From: Rhodamnia argentea
Taxonomy: Eukaryota > Streptophyta > Magnoliopsida > Myrtales > Myrtaceae
DNA length: 64,000 nucleotides
Direction: 5' to 3'
Assembly: GCF_020921035.1 (NCBI RefSeq)
Contig: NC_063157.1
Span: 21,035,015 to 21,099,014 of the forward strand
Every line of letters begins with the position of its first letter. Position 1 is the first letter of the stretch. The translations under genes were made by a program, and so were the position numbers. Positions 22,234-34,184 of the stretch are shown piece after piece. The notes below the pieces were generated by a model, which was not told the DNA's origin, made no database searches, and was given only the letters and a program-made list of their open reading frames with translations.

Positions 22234-22554
22234 GGTAGTGTCGTGTAAACTACTCCAACCCTGTAATGCTTGTACGTGTTGTCATATATGTAAAAAATAA
22301 TCCAAGTCTTTCTTTTCTTCCCTTAGTCTCGGATGAATTCATTTTCTCCTAAACCTTTAGCAAAGGATCGAACATATTTCTCTTTAGATCTAAAGTTTGA
22401 ATCATATTGAGCTCCTTCTTTCAATGAAGGGAGACGACTCTTTAATGACAAGACTAATAATTGTGTGCTATTACTTCGCAGTTTCATTTAATAATAATAT
22501 TAATAATAATAAGACATTCGCATCATTATGATTGACATTCACACACTTACTTTT

Positions 22555-22700
22555 AGCTCCGTTTGTTTTATGGAAAATAAATGATTTAGAAAACGTCATT
22601 CTAAAAGTGATTACTTGTATCGCTTAAAATAATAAGTCAACGAAAATATTTTTATTATCGAAAATAATTTATGTCTAAATATATGCATATAAGATGAAAT
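22555..22700. repeat. MITE-like repeat, family F (unit B copy)
   Basis: Duplicate of 14145-14290, starting gctccgtttgttttatggaa. Confidence 0.4.
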
Positions 22701-22876
22701 ATTTCTCGTCGGAACCGTTTTTTTCTTTGGCATCGCTGCGAATTTTAGCGTTAACCCGGCTGATAAATCCGAATCTTCCACCGTTATGATATCTTTTTCT
22801 GGTTTCTCCTACGTCTTGCCATTTTCAGAAGAGATCTCAGGCCACAAAATCAAGACACACAGACGTTTTACTGTCG

Positions 22877-23093
22877 GTCGGAGCTTGGAGGGATCATTGC
22901 CACAACTCAGTTGATATTTTCACGGATCAAGATGTCACCAAGACTGGAATTGGGGCTTCTCCGGGGTCCGCATTTTATACATCGCATGTTGAAAGGCTAA
23001 CCGGCAGCTAGGCCAGGACAATTGGACAGCCCGTTCGCATAGAACTTTCGTTTTCTTTGTAACTGGACTGCACGATTGGCACAGTCATCACCA
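22877..23093 (-). other. Inverted fragment of the SOT upstream flank
   Basis: Read on the minus strand, this stretch contains gggctgtccaattgtcctgg, a cgatgtataaaatgcggacc phrase and gaagccccaattccag. These match, in order, 8820-8910 (gggctgtccaatcgtcgtgg, gatgtataaaaagcggacc, gacgcccgagttccag). All other copies of this block are on the plus strand. It is absent from unit A. Confidence 0.65.
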
Positions 23094-23420
23094 GGAAAAA
23101 GTACCCAAAAAATCTCAAATTTATTGCATTAATGCCAATTCAATGATAAATCTTTTGCAATTTTGACAATCGAGTCAATCTGGTCAATTTTAGCATAAAA
23201 TCACTGACGTAGACCCCAACCATATTATGGGGCGCGACCAACGCTATCGTTAGTATTTTTAATATTTTTTAAAAAACCATTGAATTTCTAAAAGATTTTC
23301 CTTTCTTTTTTCATTTCATCTTGGCCGATGAGGGACTTCATGGCCTCACTTGGCGATTGCAGATGAGGTGGCCCCCACTCAGATCTGGCAAGGGCCTTTA
23401 TGGCCTCACTTGCAATCGGT
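23094..23420. mobile_element. Mutator-like MITE, family A (truncated)
   Basis: The left end ggaaaaagtacccaaaaaatc and the following attgcattaatgccaattc resemble the element at 7241. The inverse right end is missing. It adjoins the inverted SOT flank and is absent from unit A. Confidence 0.5.
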
Positions 23421-23524
23421 GAGACCGCGATGGCCTCGTCCACAGCCATCATGTCCACAGGAGAGGCTGCAAAGGCCCTCGTCCAGGGCCTTCATCGGCC
23501 TCATCGATTACGGGCGAGGTCACC

Positions 23525-25050
23525 TGTGACGCCCCGAAAATTTGGTGTCTGTAAGAAAAATTATAAATTCCAACGTGGAAAATAAAATTTGGATTTTGAG
23601 GATTTAAGAGACGATGATTGGTTGTTCCGGGACATTTGTCAGAGAAAGTCAAGTTTGAATTGTCAAACGTTGACTCGTAGTGTCGAGACCCTTCGCGCGC
23701 AAATTCAGACTTGTTCGAATCCTACATGCCAAAATTTTAATTTTACCCTTAGTCGATTGAGCCAAATGACTACCGATACCCATTTTATCGAATTATCAAT
23801 TTATCCCTAATTTTTATGCATAGAAAATAAAATCATTAAATTAGTTTTGATTTTTGGTGGGCCCCACTCATTCTCTTTTTGACAGAAACTCCATTTCCCC
23901 ATTCTCTCTCTCTCTCTCTCTCTCTCTCTGCCAACCCACGTGATTTTCCCCCTCCCCAAGTTTTATTTTTGACTTTTCTTCTCTCTCTCTTTCTCTCCCT
24001 CTCTTCCCTCGTTCTTCACGCCACCAGAACCCCTCTCCGCGTGAACACCCATCCCATCTTCTCTCCCTCCCATTAATTCCCTCTCTCTCTCTCCTTCTTC
24101 TGTTGATTGCGACAACCTCCCCCACTGTGCTTCTTCTCCGTTCTTCTTCTTCTTCCTCTATCTTCTTCACTTCCCTTCTTTCTTTTTATTTTCTGCAACC
24201 GTGCGAGCCCCCTTCTGCTCACTTTGCCCAACCACGCCACCACCACCCAGCCTCCGCCTTTGTAGGCCATCGCACCGGCTCGCGTCCCGCCGGCCACCAC
24301 CGACGCCTTCACCTCCAGCCTTCGCCAAGCTCCAGCTGCCGCGAGCCCGACACCAGCTCCTCCATTTCAGCCACCCGAGATCCCCATCCGAGCCCGTCCC
24401 GGCCGCCGCACCCGTTCCCGACGCCGCCGCCCTACCCAAACCCAGATCTGAGCTACCGCGACCTTCCCTCCGCGGCTCGCGCCTCACCCGAGACCCACAG
24501 GTCACGGCTCCGCCGCCTCCAGCCTCCTACAGACCGTCGCCAGCCACCACCATCTCCACCCGACCCAGATCCGCGAGCTCGCGACCCCGTCGCCTGAGCC
24601 CGCCTTCGTCGAGCCGCCGTCCGGCCCGCCCTACCGCCCACCTCCAGCCACCCGCAATAGCCTCCGACGCCAGCTCCTCCACCTCAGCCACCCGAAACCC
24701 CGATGCCGTGAACAGTAGCCCGTGAGACCCGACCCGAACTTCACTCGATCTAAACCCGAACCGAAACAGTAACTGAACCCGACCCGACCCGAAAACTAGT
24801 GACCCGACCTAAAATCCGAGATCTGACCTGAACCGCCAACCCGACCCGACCGAGCAGTAACCCGAGACCTGATTCAAATAGCGTTTTCGACAACGTCGCG
24901 CCGGACTGTACATTGAACACTGGAGTAGTGAGTCGACCCCTAAACTCTGATTAGGTGTTAACTGCGTTCGAGAGTTAGAATAATTGTTGTGGACTGTGAT
25001 TAGAACAATTAGTGGGTGTTAGATGTATTTATTTAAATTATAATTGTATT
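23525..25050. mobile_element. LTR-like sequence, longer copy; end uncertain
   Basis: It starts tgtgacgccccgaaaatt after ggtcacc. A CT-rich tract at 23905-24190 and a very GC-rich stretch at 24190-24900 with repeated cgaccc words follow. Composition and start resemble a Gypsy-type LTR, but no matching end with target duplication was found. The long proline- and serine-rich frames here come from the base composition and are not called as genes. The right breakpoint of the SOT duplication (24128) falls inside this element, so the element is older than the duplication. Confidence 0.35.
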
Positions 25051-25429
25051 ATTTGTTTGATATCGGGTCAATTTATTATTAAGGTTAACCTAATGAACAA
25101 CCTCCCGCAATATCTATGTTAACTTGATTGACTATGTGAGTAACCAGGGGATCTATAGTTTTCTTAGTAGCATGGAATATAATAAACCTTAGTAGCTTGA
25201 TATTTCGACTCCTATAATAAACCTTACTTTCAAGACTTTTAGTATGTCTTTCTCTGTATTAAATTAGTATAGTTTATAATTGAGAATATACTGAAATAAC
25301 TTTCGATGATATGTAAATTTTTACATATATTGGCCTATTTTTTTTTCTTGTAAATGAATACAATTGGCATATCTAAATATATAATAGAAAATATACAGCG
25401 ACTTGCAATGCATCCGAATAAGAAACACG

Positions 25430-27370
25430 TTGATACATTGACCACAGATATATTTTTATGCTTGTTTAAGTTCTTTTCTAGGTAGACTTTGTAACTCCAT
25501 GACAACTCTTTATTACTGTGTTTGGACAAAATGATAATATGGAAGAGGACAAACTCACATGTACGAGATTACATGGTGTCTACGTGCACAAACCTTCCAC
25601 TTTTGATCATCATATTCTTGTGAATGTTCAATTTCATTCCTTATAATTTGTTTTTGAGACAAAACTAGTAAAAAACATCTCCATTAAATTGATTAACTTT
25701 TTTGACCCCTAACAAATTAAGTTCATTTCCATAGATAATCCAAATCAAGCATACTTTTTTCGGTTCATAACGTGGACTGGTTTCTCGTTTATATTTTACA
25801 AGCATCTTCTTGGACAATGTTTAACAGATTGAAACATAATAAATTAGGGCAATTATAGCACACAATACTGATGTAAAGAAATATTTCCTAAAGCGGTCTT
25901 ATTCACTTGTCGTGTGATGGTTGGTAATAGAGTGTATAGTTAAAGTCATAAAATCAAAAGTGGATAAACCACATCTTGCTTAAGTACAAATTAGAAGATG
26001 AGATGCACTCTCATTCTTTTTCATCTATAAAGACTTTCCAGAACAAATCTAAACAATGGAGAGCATCTTTTTTATCAAGCTGGACAAAAAAATATTTAAT
26101 ACGTGGTGCTCCGGGCCCAAATAGGGCCGTGCGAAGCTTTCTTCTTATTGAGAAAATAGAACGCCAGCCCAGAGAGAAGGATCAGTGCCACGAGCACGGC
26201 GAAAGACTGCCCAAAAATGGGCTGATGCATTTCGTCTTTGCTCTGATCTGCCTTTGATTATGGTCCTCAAGTCTAACAGAGAAAAGAACCAGAATGCCTC
26301 TCAGGAAACAGGAGATGCCTTCTTGTTGCCTATTCTCTAGTGGTTTGATTTATATAAGTCAAGCTTGTTAAGTAATTCATTCACGGGGAACCGCAACCAC
26401 GTGGGGTAGGAGTCGGTGCCCTTCACGCAGCTGAAATCTTAATGCCCAAGAGAATCCAAGGATGACAGACGAGGCCTGTCAAAATTTCTATACACATAAA
26501 AAGGTGGATTTATAGGGAGGATGAAAAGTGGACTAGGATGTCCTTCGGGGAATGCATCTGGACAAGAAACATTAAATTATAATTTTATGTCGAGTAAGAA
26601 TCAGTAAGCACATGCTGATGCATCGATCACTGTTATTTATTTAAAAGGTTGCAGAAGAATCGGAAAGCATATGCTGAACACATCTATGCTCAGTACCGTT
26701 GTCTTTCCTCATGCTTGATTTTTTTACCAGGTAGACATTTTTAACTCCACGATAACTCTTTCTAGTTGCTTCCTCGACCTTTGCACATTTTTTGTTTATC
26801 TCCCTCACTCCAGATCCTTGATCTTTCCCTTGTGGTCACTGCTTTGCTCACATGCCTGCAGAACCCCAACCTGAAAATCACCTGCGAGCTCGTGAGAGAT
26901 GGATGCATCGTACTGATATTATGAAACTATCATGCCCATGCTTGTTACATAACAAATTTATGACTGTTTAGACAAAAATGATAAACTAGAATAGTACAAG
27001 CTCACGTGTACAAGCTTACTTGGTGCCTACATGCACAAATCTTGTAAGAAAGTACGCTCACAATATTAATCCTTGTAAATTTATTTTAGCAAATTAAGTT
27101 CATTTCCTTAGATAATCCATATCAAACACATAAAGCAATCTTATTCGCTCTTTGTGTGTGATGGTTAATAAGAGAGTGAAAAGTTAAATTCCTCAAAATG
27201 AAAAGTGGATAAACCACATATTGTTTAAGTACTAATTAATTGATTGGCCAATAATAAGGATGTGATTGCAAGTCTCGAGATATCAAAAGATAAGATGCAC
27301 TCTCATTCATTTCGAGCTATAGCGAGTCCCACAAACATATATCCAAACAATGGAGAGCATATTTCTGATC
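25430..27370. repeat. Direct duplication around a TNL 5' relic
   Basis: Two diverged units, about 25430-26060 and 26690-27370, share an ordered series of phrases: taggtagac..aactcca, acaagctcac or acaaactcac, gtggataaaccacat, ttaagtac, gatgcactctcattc and aaacaatggagagcat. Between them lies a TNL exon-1 remnant (26096-26230). The phrase aacctcccgcaatatctatg, at 25100, is also found at 44769, upstream of the TNL gene, so this region was copied from a TNL locus. The remaining sequence is AT-rich and without genes. Confidence 0.6.
26096..26230 (-). pseudogene. Broken 5' end of a TNL-type resistance gene
   Basis: The minus strand encodes 44 residues beginning MHQPIFGQSFAVLVALILLS and continuing GLAFYFLNKKKAS before a stop. 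This matches the unusual N-terminus of the TNL at 44451 (MVHLSFGHSFAELVALILLP, GLAFYLLNKKKAG). The matching DNA extends into the 5' UTR and upstream region to about 26370 (aggaaacaggagatgccttc against aggaaacaggaaatggcctt). No repeat region, TIR or NB-ARC sequence follows, so only the hydrophobic anchor survives. It shows that this N-terminal anchor belongs to a small TNL lineage and is not a one-off. Confidence 0.75.
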
Positions 27371-29540
27371 AACTTGGACAAGTAGTATTGGTACGCTTAT
27401 CTTTGATTAAACAATTCTTCTTGACCTCGCCCTCGAGTCAATGCGCTGCTTGTCTAGGAAAATGCTCAATTTTCTAGGGAAATGAGGACTAAAGATTGAT
27501 ATTAATTTTTTTAATGAGAAGGATCGGCGACTTTAGCCAAACACAATACCTATCAATATAAAAGGCCTAATTCTCTGAAAAAAAAAATTCAACTTTAGGT
27601 CTAATTTAAATTCTATGTCAATTTTCTTTTTTCTTGGAAAAAAAAAAAAACATAGTAACTTTGGGTCAAGTCCCAAACTTGCCCAAAGTGAATTTTGTCT
27701 AAAAAAAACACCTCAATTGTAGGTCTTGCCCTAAATCTACCTCCCTAGGCCTCCATCCAAAAATCACTGTAAATCGTCCCTAGTTTTTTCAATTTTCTCG
27801 ATTAAAAAAAGATTTTCTTTTGAAGATAATTTTTTGTATCACCCAGTTAATGTATATTTTCAATTGACGTAGAAATGCCACGTTAACCAACTTTGAGTGG
27901 TTTTGCTTGCAACTCAAATTATACCTAAGCATATTAACATTTTTATTCAACTTGGTTGGTGCACGCTATGAAGCACCGACCGGTCAAGGGAGGTGCTGTG
28001 TTGGTGTTGGACACGAACACGCATTCGACATGCTCCGACACACGATCAACACGCCGGGGGCACATAAGTCGGTGAGGAAGGAGGGCAAGGATGGCGCAGA
28101 TCGGGAGGGCGGAGATCGGGGGATAGAGGGAGGAGTTGTCTGCATCTTGGGATGAGAGAGATGAGGGAGAGAGCCAACGACGCGCGGTAAGCACTGGAGC
28201 AGAGAACGTGCTTTGGTCGTGCCGGAGCGGAGCGCCATAGGACAGAGCGAGAGAGCGCCGAAAGAGAGATGACGCAGCCAAAATCATGGTGGTTGTCGTT
28301 CCCTTCGCGAGACAGAGAGGAAAGAGAGTGTGTTTTGTCTAGTGTTACCGTGCAAGGCACATTGCTAGTGCGGGGGGTGGGCTCACCTCACTCGCCTGAG
28401 CGTGCGAGAGAACGCGTTCTGTCTAGTCCGTCAAATGTCTAGACTCTAGTTCAAATTACAGGAGTACCTTATGCAGGAAATTTATTCTTCATTTTTGTAA
28501 AAAATCATAGAAATAGTAATTATATATTTAATATATAACGTGTCTCAACATGTCAAATAAACTCCAATTAAAAGATTTGTATCAAGAATTGAGTGAGAGG
28601 TTAAAAATTCAATGCATTAATTACTTCATCTTACAATACAAAGAAGGTTATTCTGATAGTCACTTGTAACAATGCAAGCTAAAAGAATTATCAATGCTAT
28701 TTATATACCAACAACTCAAACTCAAATAGCAATACTTGAAATTATGGAGTGTGAAGCAAGAAAGGAAAGGAGTGTGCTAAATTATCACTTCAAATTCAAG
28801 AGCATAACTGCACCGTTCTCTAAAGCTAATCAACTCTAGCTCGGATGTTAGACTACTTCGCCTATAATGCGTCTAAACTAAAAGGAATCAGACATGAATG
28901 TTATATATCAACCTATAGCTATTTACTATGACCAAAAAAAAAAAAAAAAAACCTGTAGCTATTTACCACTCTAACAAGAGTACTAGGCATATTTACCGCG
29001 TTTACTGTTGTGACAAGAACATATTCAACCTATCAATATATACACAAATGTTGATCATTAGCTTGACGCAATAAAGTTGACATCTGTTAAAAAAAATCAT
29101 CATCTTATTGGATTCGACGCAAAATTGTTTGATGACCGGAAAGCAATCCCATGACTTCACGTTTTAAAGTTAATAGTACTTGTAATTCTTCATATGCATG
29201 CTATTTAGTTATGAAACTATTGCTTTAAGTTGGTATTTACGCTGTACATTTTTTCTAGGTGGCACCGACATCAACATGTGACACGTGACACGGCACGACA
29301 TACCGACACTTCATTTTCAAAAAAATAGAGAATTTCGATATATTGGGACACGTTATATATTAAACATATATTTTTATATGTACATAATAAATTATAATTT
29401 TCTATACTTATTACAATCAAACTAACTTAATTCAAATATACAAAAATAAATAATAAAAGAGAGCCTAAAAATGAATTTACACTATAAAAATTAATTCAGT
29501 GTTTGCTAGTACGAGTCATTGTTTGGAATTAATAAATTTA
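27371..29540. other. Intergenic, no gene recognised
   Basis: AT-rich DNA with A runs, plus a GC-richer block at 27960-28440. The overlapping short frames in that block have no domain I recognise. A short inverted pair occurs: atatttaatatataacgtgtc near 28528 and gacacgttatatattaaac near 29344. Phrases such as gacacgtgacacggcacgac near 29280 recall gtgtcgg-type transposon ends, but no complete element could be bounded. Confidence 0.3.
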
Positions 29541-30839
29541 AGAGAAAGTATCACAAAAAACCCTAAACTTTATCCAATGTGACATATTTATTCTGAATTT
29601 TTTTTGTGTCGTTAAAAATCCCAAACTATGCCTACTACGACACATTTATCCTAATTTTTTTTGTGATACTAAAAATCTTAAATTTGTATCTTGTGACACT
29701 TTTACCCTCTTTTATTAAAAGTGACAGTTAAAAACTTAATGTGAATCCAAAATGGCAGCGTCAGGCAAGGGCCAAATCAAAAAAACATTAAAAAGAAGAA
29801 AAAGGAAAAGTCACTATTCATTGTCTTCGACCTCGCAATGTCCTTGGGCGATGGTCCGTCGCTACCCACTTCCGTTTGGACCTCCGACGGCGCTCATCGT
29901 CCCTTGCTTGACCACATCTAATAGATCTGGTCATGGCGGCGGCAAGCTTTGAGGTCCGATTCAGGGTAAAAAAATGAGATGTTATTGTTCATTTTGTTGA
30001 TTGTGAAAAGATGAGCCATGGACAGGCAAGAGGTGCATCGTCAGGGAAAGGTCGAAGAGAAGAAGCATAGCCTGGAGGGACTTCCGCTAAAGGACAGCCT
30101 TTACCTGCAGTACAAGGACTTGGAGCGCTAGAAGCTTTGGGGCTGCGGCGCTCGGCGACTCGGGGCCAACAGGAGCCGAAGTGTAGGGCTTGCTCATTCC
30201 CTCGCAAAGCAGATGAAATTCACAAACCCTTATGCCAGCTTCGAGCTCGAGTGGCCATGGCGGCTGTGAACTTCGAAGCCAGATCCAACCATGAAGCTAG
30301 TGGCCGCCGTGGACAGATTTGGTGGGAGGTCAAGCGAGGGTCGACCAACGCTGCTGGGAGGTTTAGGCAGTGAATAGCGACGACGAGCATCGGAGAAGCT
30401 TTGGTCGACTGATCGCAAGGTTGAAGATGATGAACAGTGAATTAGATTTTTTTCTTCTATTTTAGTTTTTAATTGTTAATCTTTTGTTGACGTGGCACTC
30501 GCGTGGGGCTAACATTTGAAACATTTTTAGAAATAGTTAGGAACATTTTTGTTTTTGAACACACAACTTGAATATTTTTATAGTTGATTTCATTCAGATT
30601 ATAATTTGATAAATTACGTATAAATTACTCATATATATATTAATCTAATTTAATTTAATTTTTGAACAAATGGGGTTTAATTTGATTTAATAAGTTAAAA
30701 AGATAAATAAATCTTAATTTATATATATATAGTCTCTTCAATTAAATAAAAAAATAAAAAATAATTTTTTTTATAATTACCAAGCGCGTTTTTATTTTTA
30801 TAAATTGTTATTGAGAATAGAAACCATATATCGTTTCAA
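29541..30839. other. Intergenic, repeat fragment and composition-driven frames
   Basis: 29543-29760 is related to the family B style (cacaaaaaaccctaaacttta, tgtgacacttttaccc) but lacks an inverse end. 29760-30440 is GC-rich with several short frames on both strands and no recognisable domain. 30440-30839 is AT-rich. No gene is supported. Confidence 0.3.
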
Positions 30840-33307
30840 AAGTCGCTCCGAGAACAGAAAAGTTCCCCCCAGACAGCCTCACTCTCATTGACTTTTCTCT
30901 CTGCCCTTTTCTGCTTTGTTCTCTATTTCTCTTCCCTTCCACGCTCTCTGTTTTCATCGGAGAGAGGCCACTGAACACCAGACCATCTTCTCTCCACCTT
31001 CGCGGAACTTTCCGCCTTCACCGCCCTCCTCTCCACCACCATCGCCTCGCGGATCTGGCCCAGTGCGAATCAAACTGAAATGCCTTTTTAGCTCCCCCTC
31101 TCGTTTACTTTGGGGGTAAATAGGTTACCAAAGGCACAGCAAATCTCAGACTCTTTGCTTCCTTTTGTCTCTCGCTCGCATTTCATCAATCACTTGCCGA
31201 CTTCGAATCGGGAGAGCAGGGAACAGCAATTAAATCGAGCCCAAGGTACTCTCTCGTTCTTCTGGTTTGTGATTGTGATTATCACGAGCGTTGGGAATGC
31301 GTAATCTTTTTTTGCTCCTCCTGAATCGAAAGCGCAAGACAGTGTCGGGTGTCGAGCGTGGATGCTGGCCATCGTGCGATTCTGGGAATTTCGACTTAAT
31401 TTGATAAGCTTTATGCCCCTGGACTTCTTCGCTAGCGTGATTAGAAGTAGGCGATGGCTAGGCTCAATCACACCCTAGAAAAGCGCAGGACAGTCTCTTG
31501 TACTCTCTCCGAGATTGCTATCGTGTCTGGCATTGATGCATGAGTTGATATGAAGCTTTTGTAATCCATCGATTTCTTTTGCTTTTTGGGTCGAATCTTT
31601 CGACACTGTTACGGCTGTTTAGGAGTTGCAAACTTCGTAATCTGTCTCTCTGTCTCAACCTCACAGTTTTAAGCGGGAGTTAATTTGCGGTGAAGCAATG
31701 TTTTCAGGGACCATTTGCAATGACTTTTTTCTGGGACTTACAATTTTTGCTACAAGAAATACACATTGCGGCATTTGCAAATGCTACTATCAAATGCCTA
31801 AAGATAGAGCTTTTGCAGGCATTTTTGGATGTCTTTAGCAGAATTTGCGGCAATTAGTAGTAACGCTTTTCTCAACATCGCTTTGAACTTTATTTTTTCC
31901 CTTTTGCCTGTAAGAATTCTACTGGCTTTTACGAATGCCGGCAAATCACTTAATGAGTGTTGGCAAAGGTTGTTCCTGTTGTTGTGTGGTCATCATGGGC
32001 ATTGTGTCCAAAATATGCAGCCGTGTCAAGATAGTATTCTATGGATTATCTGCCATATCCTAGACATGAACTAAGTCCATGTAAGAAAAATCTTTTGAGA
32101 TATTTTATACTTTGAGAAAGAGATACTCCATTTGCGAGTTTTTGACTAATAAGCACCGCAGATGTCGTTCTCCGATGTATCAATGGAGAATGGTGTCGTG
32201 TATTAACACCAAACATTGTTACAGATACCTACTGTGCACCAAAGAATGCAATTAATGGCAATTTCTTAGTTGGAATTTTATTTGAAGCTTTAATGAGCTG
32301 TTTTGAAAAATGACAAAGCCAAGGAAACTTGTTCATCGTTCTCTGTTTTTCAGCGGTAATTGTTGCCAGGTTGTGGATAGGTTCTTCGATTCTGCTTTCT
32401 AAGTTTGTAATTTAAAGTGAGAATATCACTCTGTGAACAAAGGAGTCTATGGAACTGCTTCTTTTTCCTCTCTGTATTGAGTACGTACATACTCATTTAG
32501 CCTCATTAGCAAGTTCTCCTCCTCCTCCCCTCTTGTTTTTATCTTTTGCGAACAGACTCACTAGGAAGTAACTGATATCACATTTGCATTAATATTACCT
32601 TCATAGAAGAAGGCAGAAAAGTGAATTGCATTTATCTTTTGCTTTATGATTTAGAGTCAGCAGATTTGGCCACTACAAGCCTGTGCTAGGTGGCTTGCTT
32701 AGATAGAGAAATGCTATGTGTCTTATGTGTGATTTCCCGTTAATAACATGGTGGAGCTTCTAAATGCGTTCCATGTTCTTTTCTCTGACTCTATGAACTC
32801 TAATTCTCTCCTTGTCGATGTGAATGAAGTTGGTGTAAACAGAAGCCTCATCTCAGGAAATGCAGATTGGGGTCCCACTAAATGAAGCACGTAATCTTCA
32901 AGTTCGTAAACTAGAGATACCCCACAAAAGCAAAGGGTTTGTAGAGCTATTGCAGCAATTGATAGTTTGCGATGCTATCTCCGATGAGGATTTCCAAAAG
33001 CGGTTCCAAGAGCTCAGCTCTCTTGGCGATGACCATAGAGGATACTAATCGTGGAAAGATAGTCGCTACTGGAAGTGTGTTCATTGAGAAGAAGTTTATA
33101 AGGAACTGCAGCAAGGTTGGCCATATTGAAGACGCGGCCGTTGATTGTGATTCTAGGGGGATGCGGTTAGGAAAGAAGGTTCTTTCTTTTCTCACCGATC
33201 ATGCCCAATCTGTGGGTTGCTACATGGTGATTTTTGATTGCAGCAATGAGAATAAAGCATTCTATGATAAGCAGAAAGAAATTCGGATGGTTAAGTATTT
33301 TATCTAA
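30840..33307 (+). pseudogene. GNA1: Decayed glucosamine-6-phosphate N-acetyltransferase gene with 5'-UTR intron
   Basis: GNA1 makes N-acetylglucosamine-6-phosphate from acetyl-CoA and glucosamine-6-phosphate in the UDP-GlcNAc pathway. The coding part (32860-33307) starts MQIGVPLNEARNLQVRKLEI and continues with family sequence DAISDEDFQKRFQEL and SSLGDDH. At about 33036 the frame shifts: residues expected between GDDH and IED are missing (about 14 nt by comparison with plant GNA1 from memory). The other frame then gives KIVATGSVFIEKKFIRNC, GHIEDAAVDC, the acetyl-CoA-site RGMRLGKKV, and FYDKQKEIRMVKYFI with the usual CGFK lost. A pyrimidine-rich 5' exon (about 30840-31244, then gtactctctc) and an acceptor gtgtaaacag near 32841 indicate a retained 5'-UTR intron, so it is a duplicated gene and not a retrocopy. 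Sequencing error could explain one defect but hardly both. Confidence 0.75.
31745..32060. mobile_element. Possible CACTA-like fragment in the GNA1 intron
   Basis: The start ctacaagaaatacac resembles the conserved CACTA end (cactacaagaaa), followed by gcggcatttgcaaatgc, a common subterminal style. No opposite end was found, so this is a weak call. Confidence 0.25.
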
Positions 33308-33659
33308 GAAATTGCCAAATTTGTTCAATTATAAGGAAGCAATTTGTGTCTAACCCCATTTTAAGTTCATTTTTCTCATTAATCTCTTCCCGGAGTTTCA
33401 ATTGAGATGAGTAAGTTCAACTGATTTTGCATTTTCTACTATGAATTTGGATACTTGGATGCCCCTTCTAAGTTCATCCGGTCGTTCACACCACCTTGCC
33501 TTTTGTGTTGATCATGAATATTAATTCAATTGGTTATCGAGTGCAACCATTGATTCCACGAGGAATGCTTTTATGGCAAGGAATGAGACAAACTATTGGG
33601 CATATGTTTTTAAAAACCAAGTTGGTAGTTGGATTCCAATATCGCATTTTTTATGAGGA

Positions 33660-34184
33660 AACAAATGATGTAAATAGTCTTTGAATTTTTAGTTTGTTCG
33701 GTGTAGTCCATGAACTATTGCTAAATTTCCAATTTAGTTCTTCCATATGCTTAAACGACAAATCAAACATCATTTAATGATATTGATTATTGTATGTCAA
33801 GTCGGATGTGTGAAAATAAGTACGCAAACTTAAATCAATGACTACAGTCTTTTTAAAATAATGAGGCACTATCTGATGACGCATGTTCTATAATGTACAT
33901 TATCATAATATGAATTCGATTATCATATGCAGAGATGAAAATTTACGTGAACAATCCACCCGATATCTATTTTTTGTCCATCGTTCAAATTTAACGAATT
34001 AGAAGCCACGTGAGAAGACTTCATTAAATTTGAATTAACGAAATAGCGGCATTGAACATTTTCATATAACTTAGGGTTTAGATTGAACATCTATCAATAG
34101 GTCAAGGATCATATTAACCAATTAAAAAGTCCAAGGATAACATTGTATATTGAGATAAAGTTCATTTGTATCATTTTTCTTTTT
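33660..34184. repeat. Palindromic MITE-like repeat, family D (copy 2)
   Basis: The left end aaacaaatgatgtaaatagtc pairs imperfectly with the right end tcatttgtatcatttttc. Internal phrases gtccatgaactattg and caattaaaaagtccaagg match those at 2004 and 55021. It is non-coding. Confidence 0.5.

Larger units (their letters stand above)
15055..24128 (+). repeat. Direct duplication, unit B (carries SOT-3)
   Basis: Second copy of unit A. It is 3.9 kb longer, mainly because of a solo LTR at 16901-20130 and a 0.6-kb segment at 22877-23485. A short simple-repeat expansion (taataataatattaataat near 22490) also differs. Order and orientation match unit A. The unit ends at ctgtg (24124-24128), after which the LTR-like sequence continues with cttcttctccg. 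Confidence 0.9.

Noticed and set aside
24103-24725. Long proline/serine-rich frames on both strands (up to 174 residues)
   Set aside because: Several frames are open at once because the DNA is very C-rich. There is no domain, and the stretch lies inside an LTR-like sequence.
27960-29320. Complete gtgtcgg-type Mutator element
   Set aside because: The candidate ends are in direct, not inverted, orientation and no target duplication was found.
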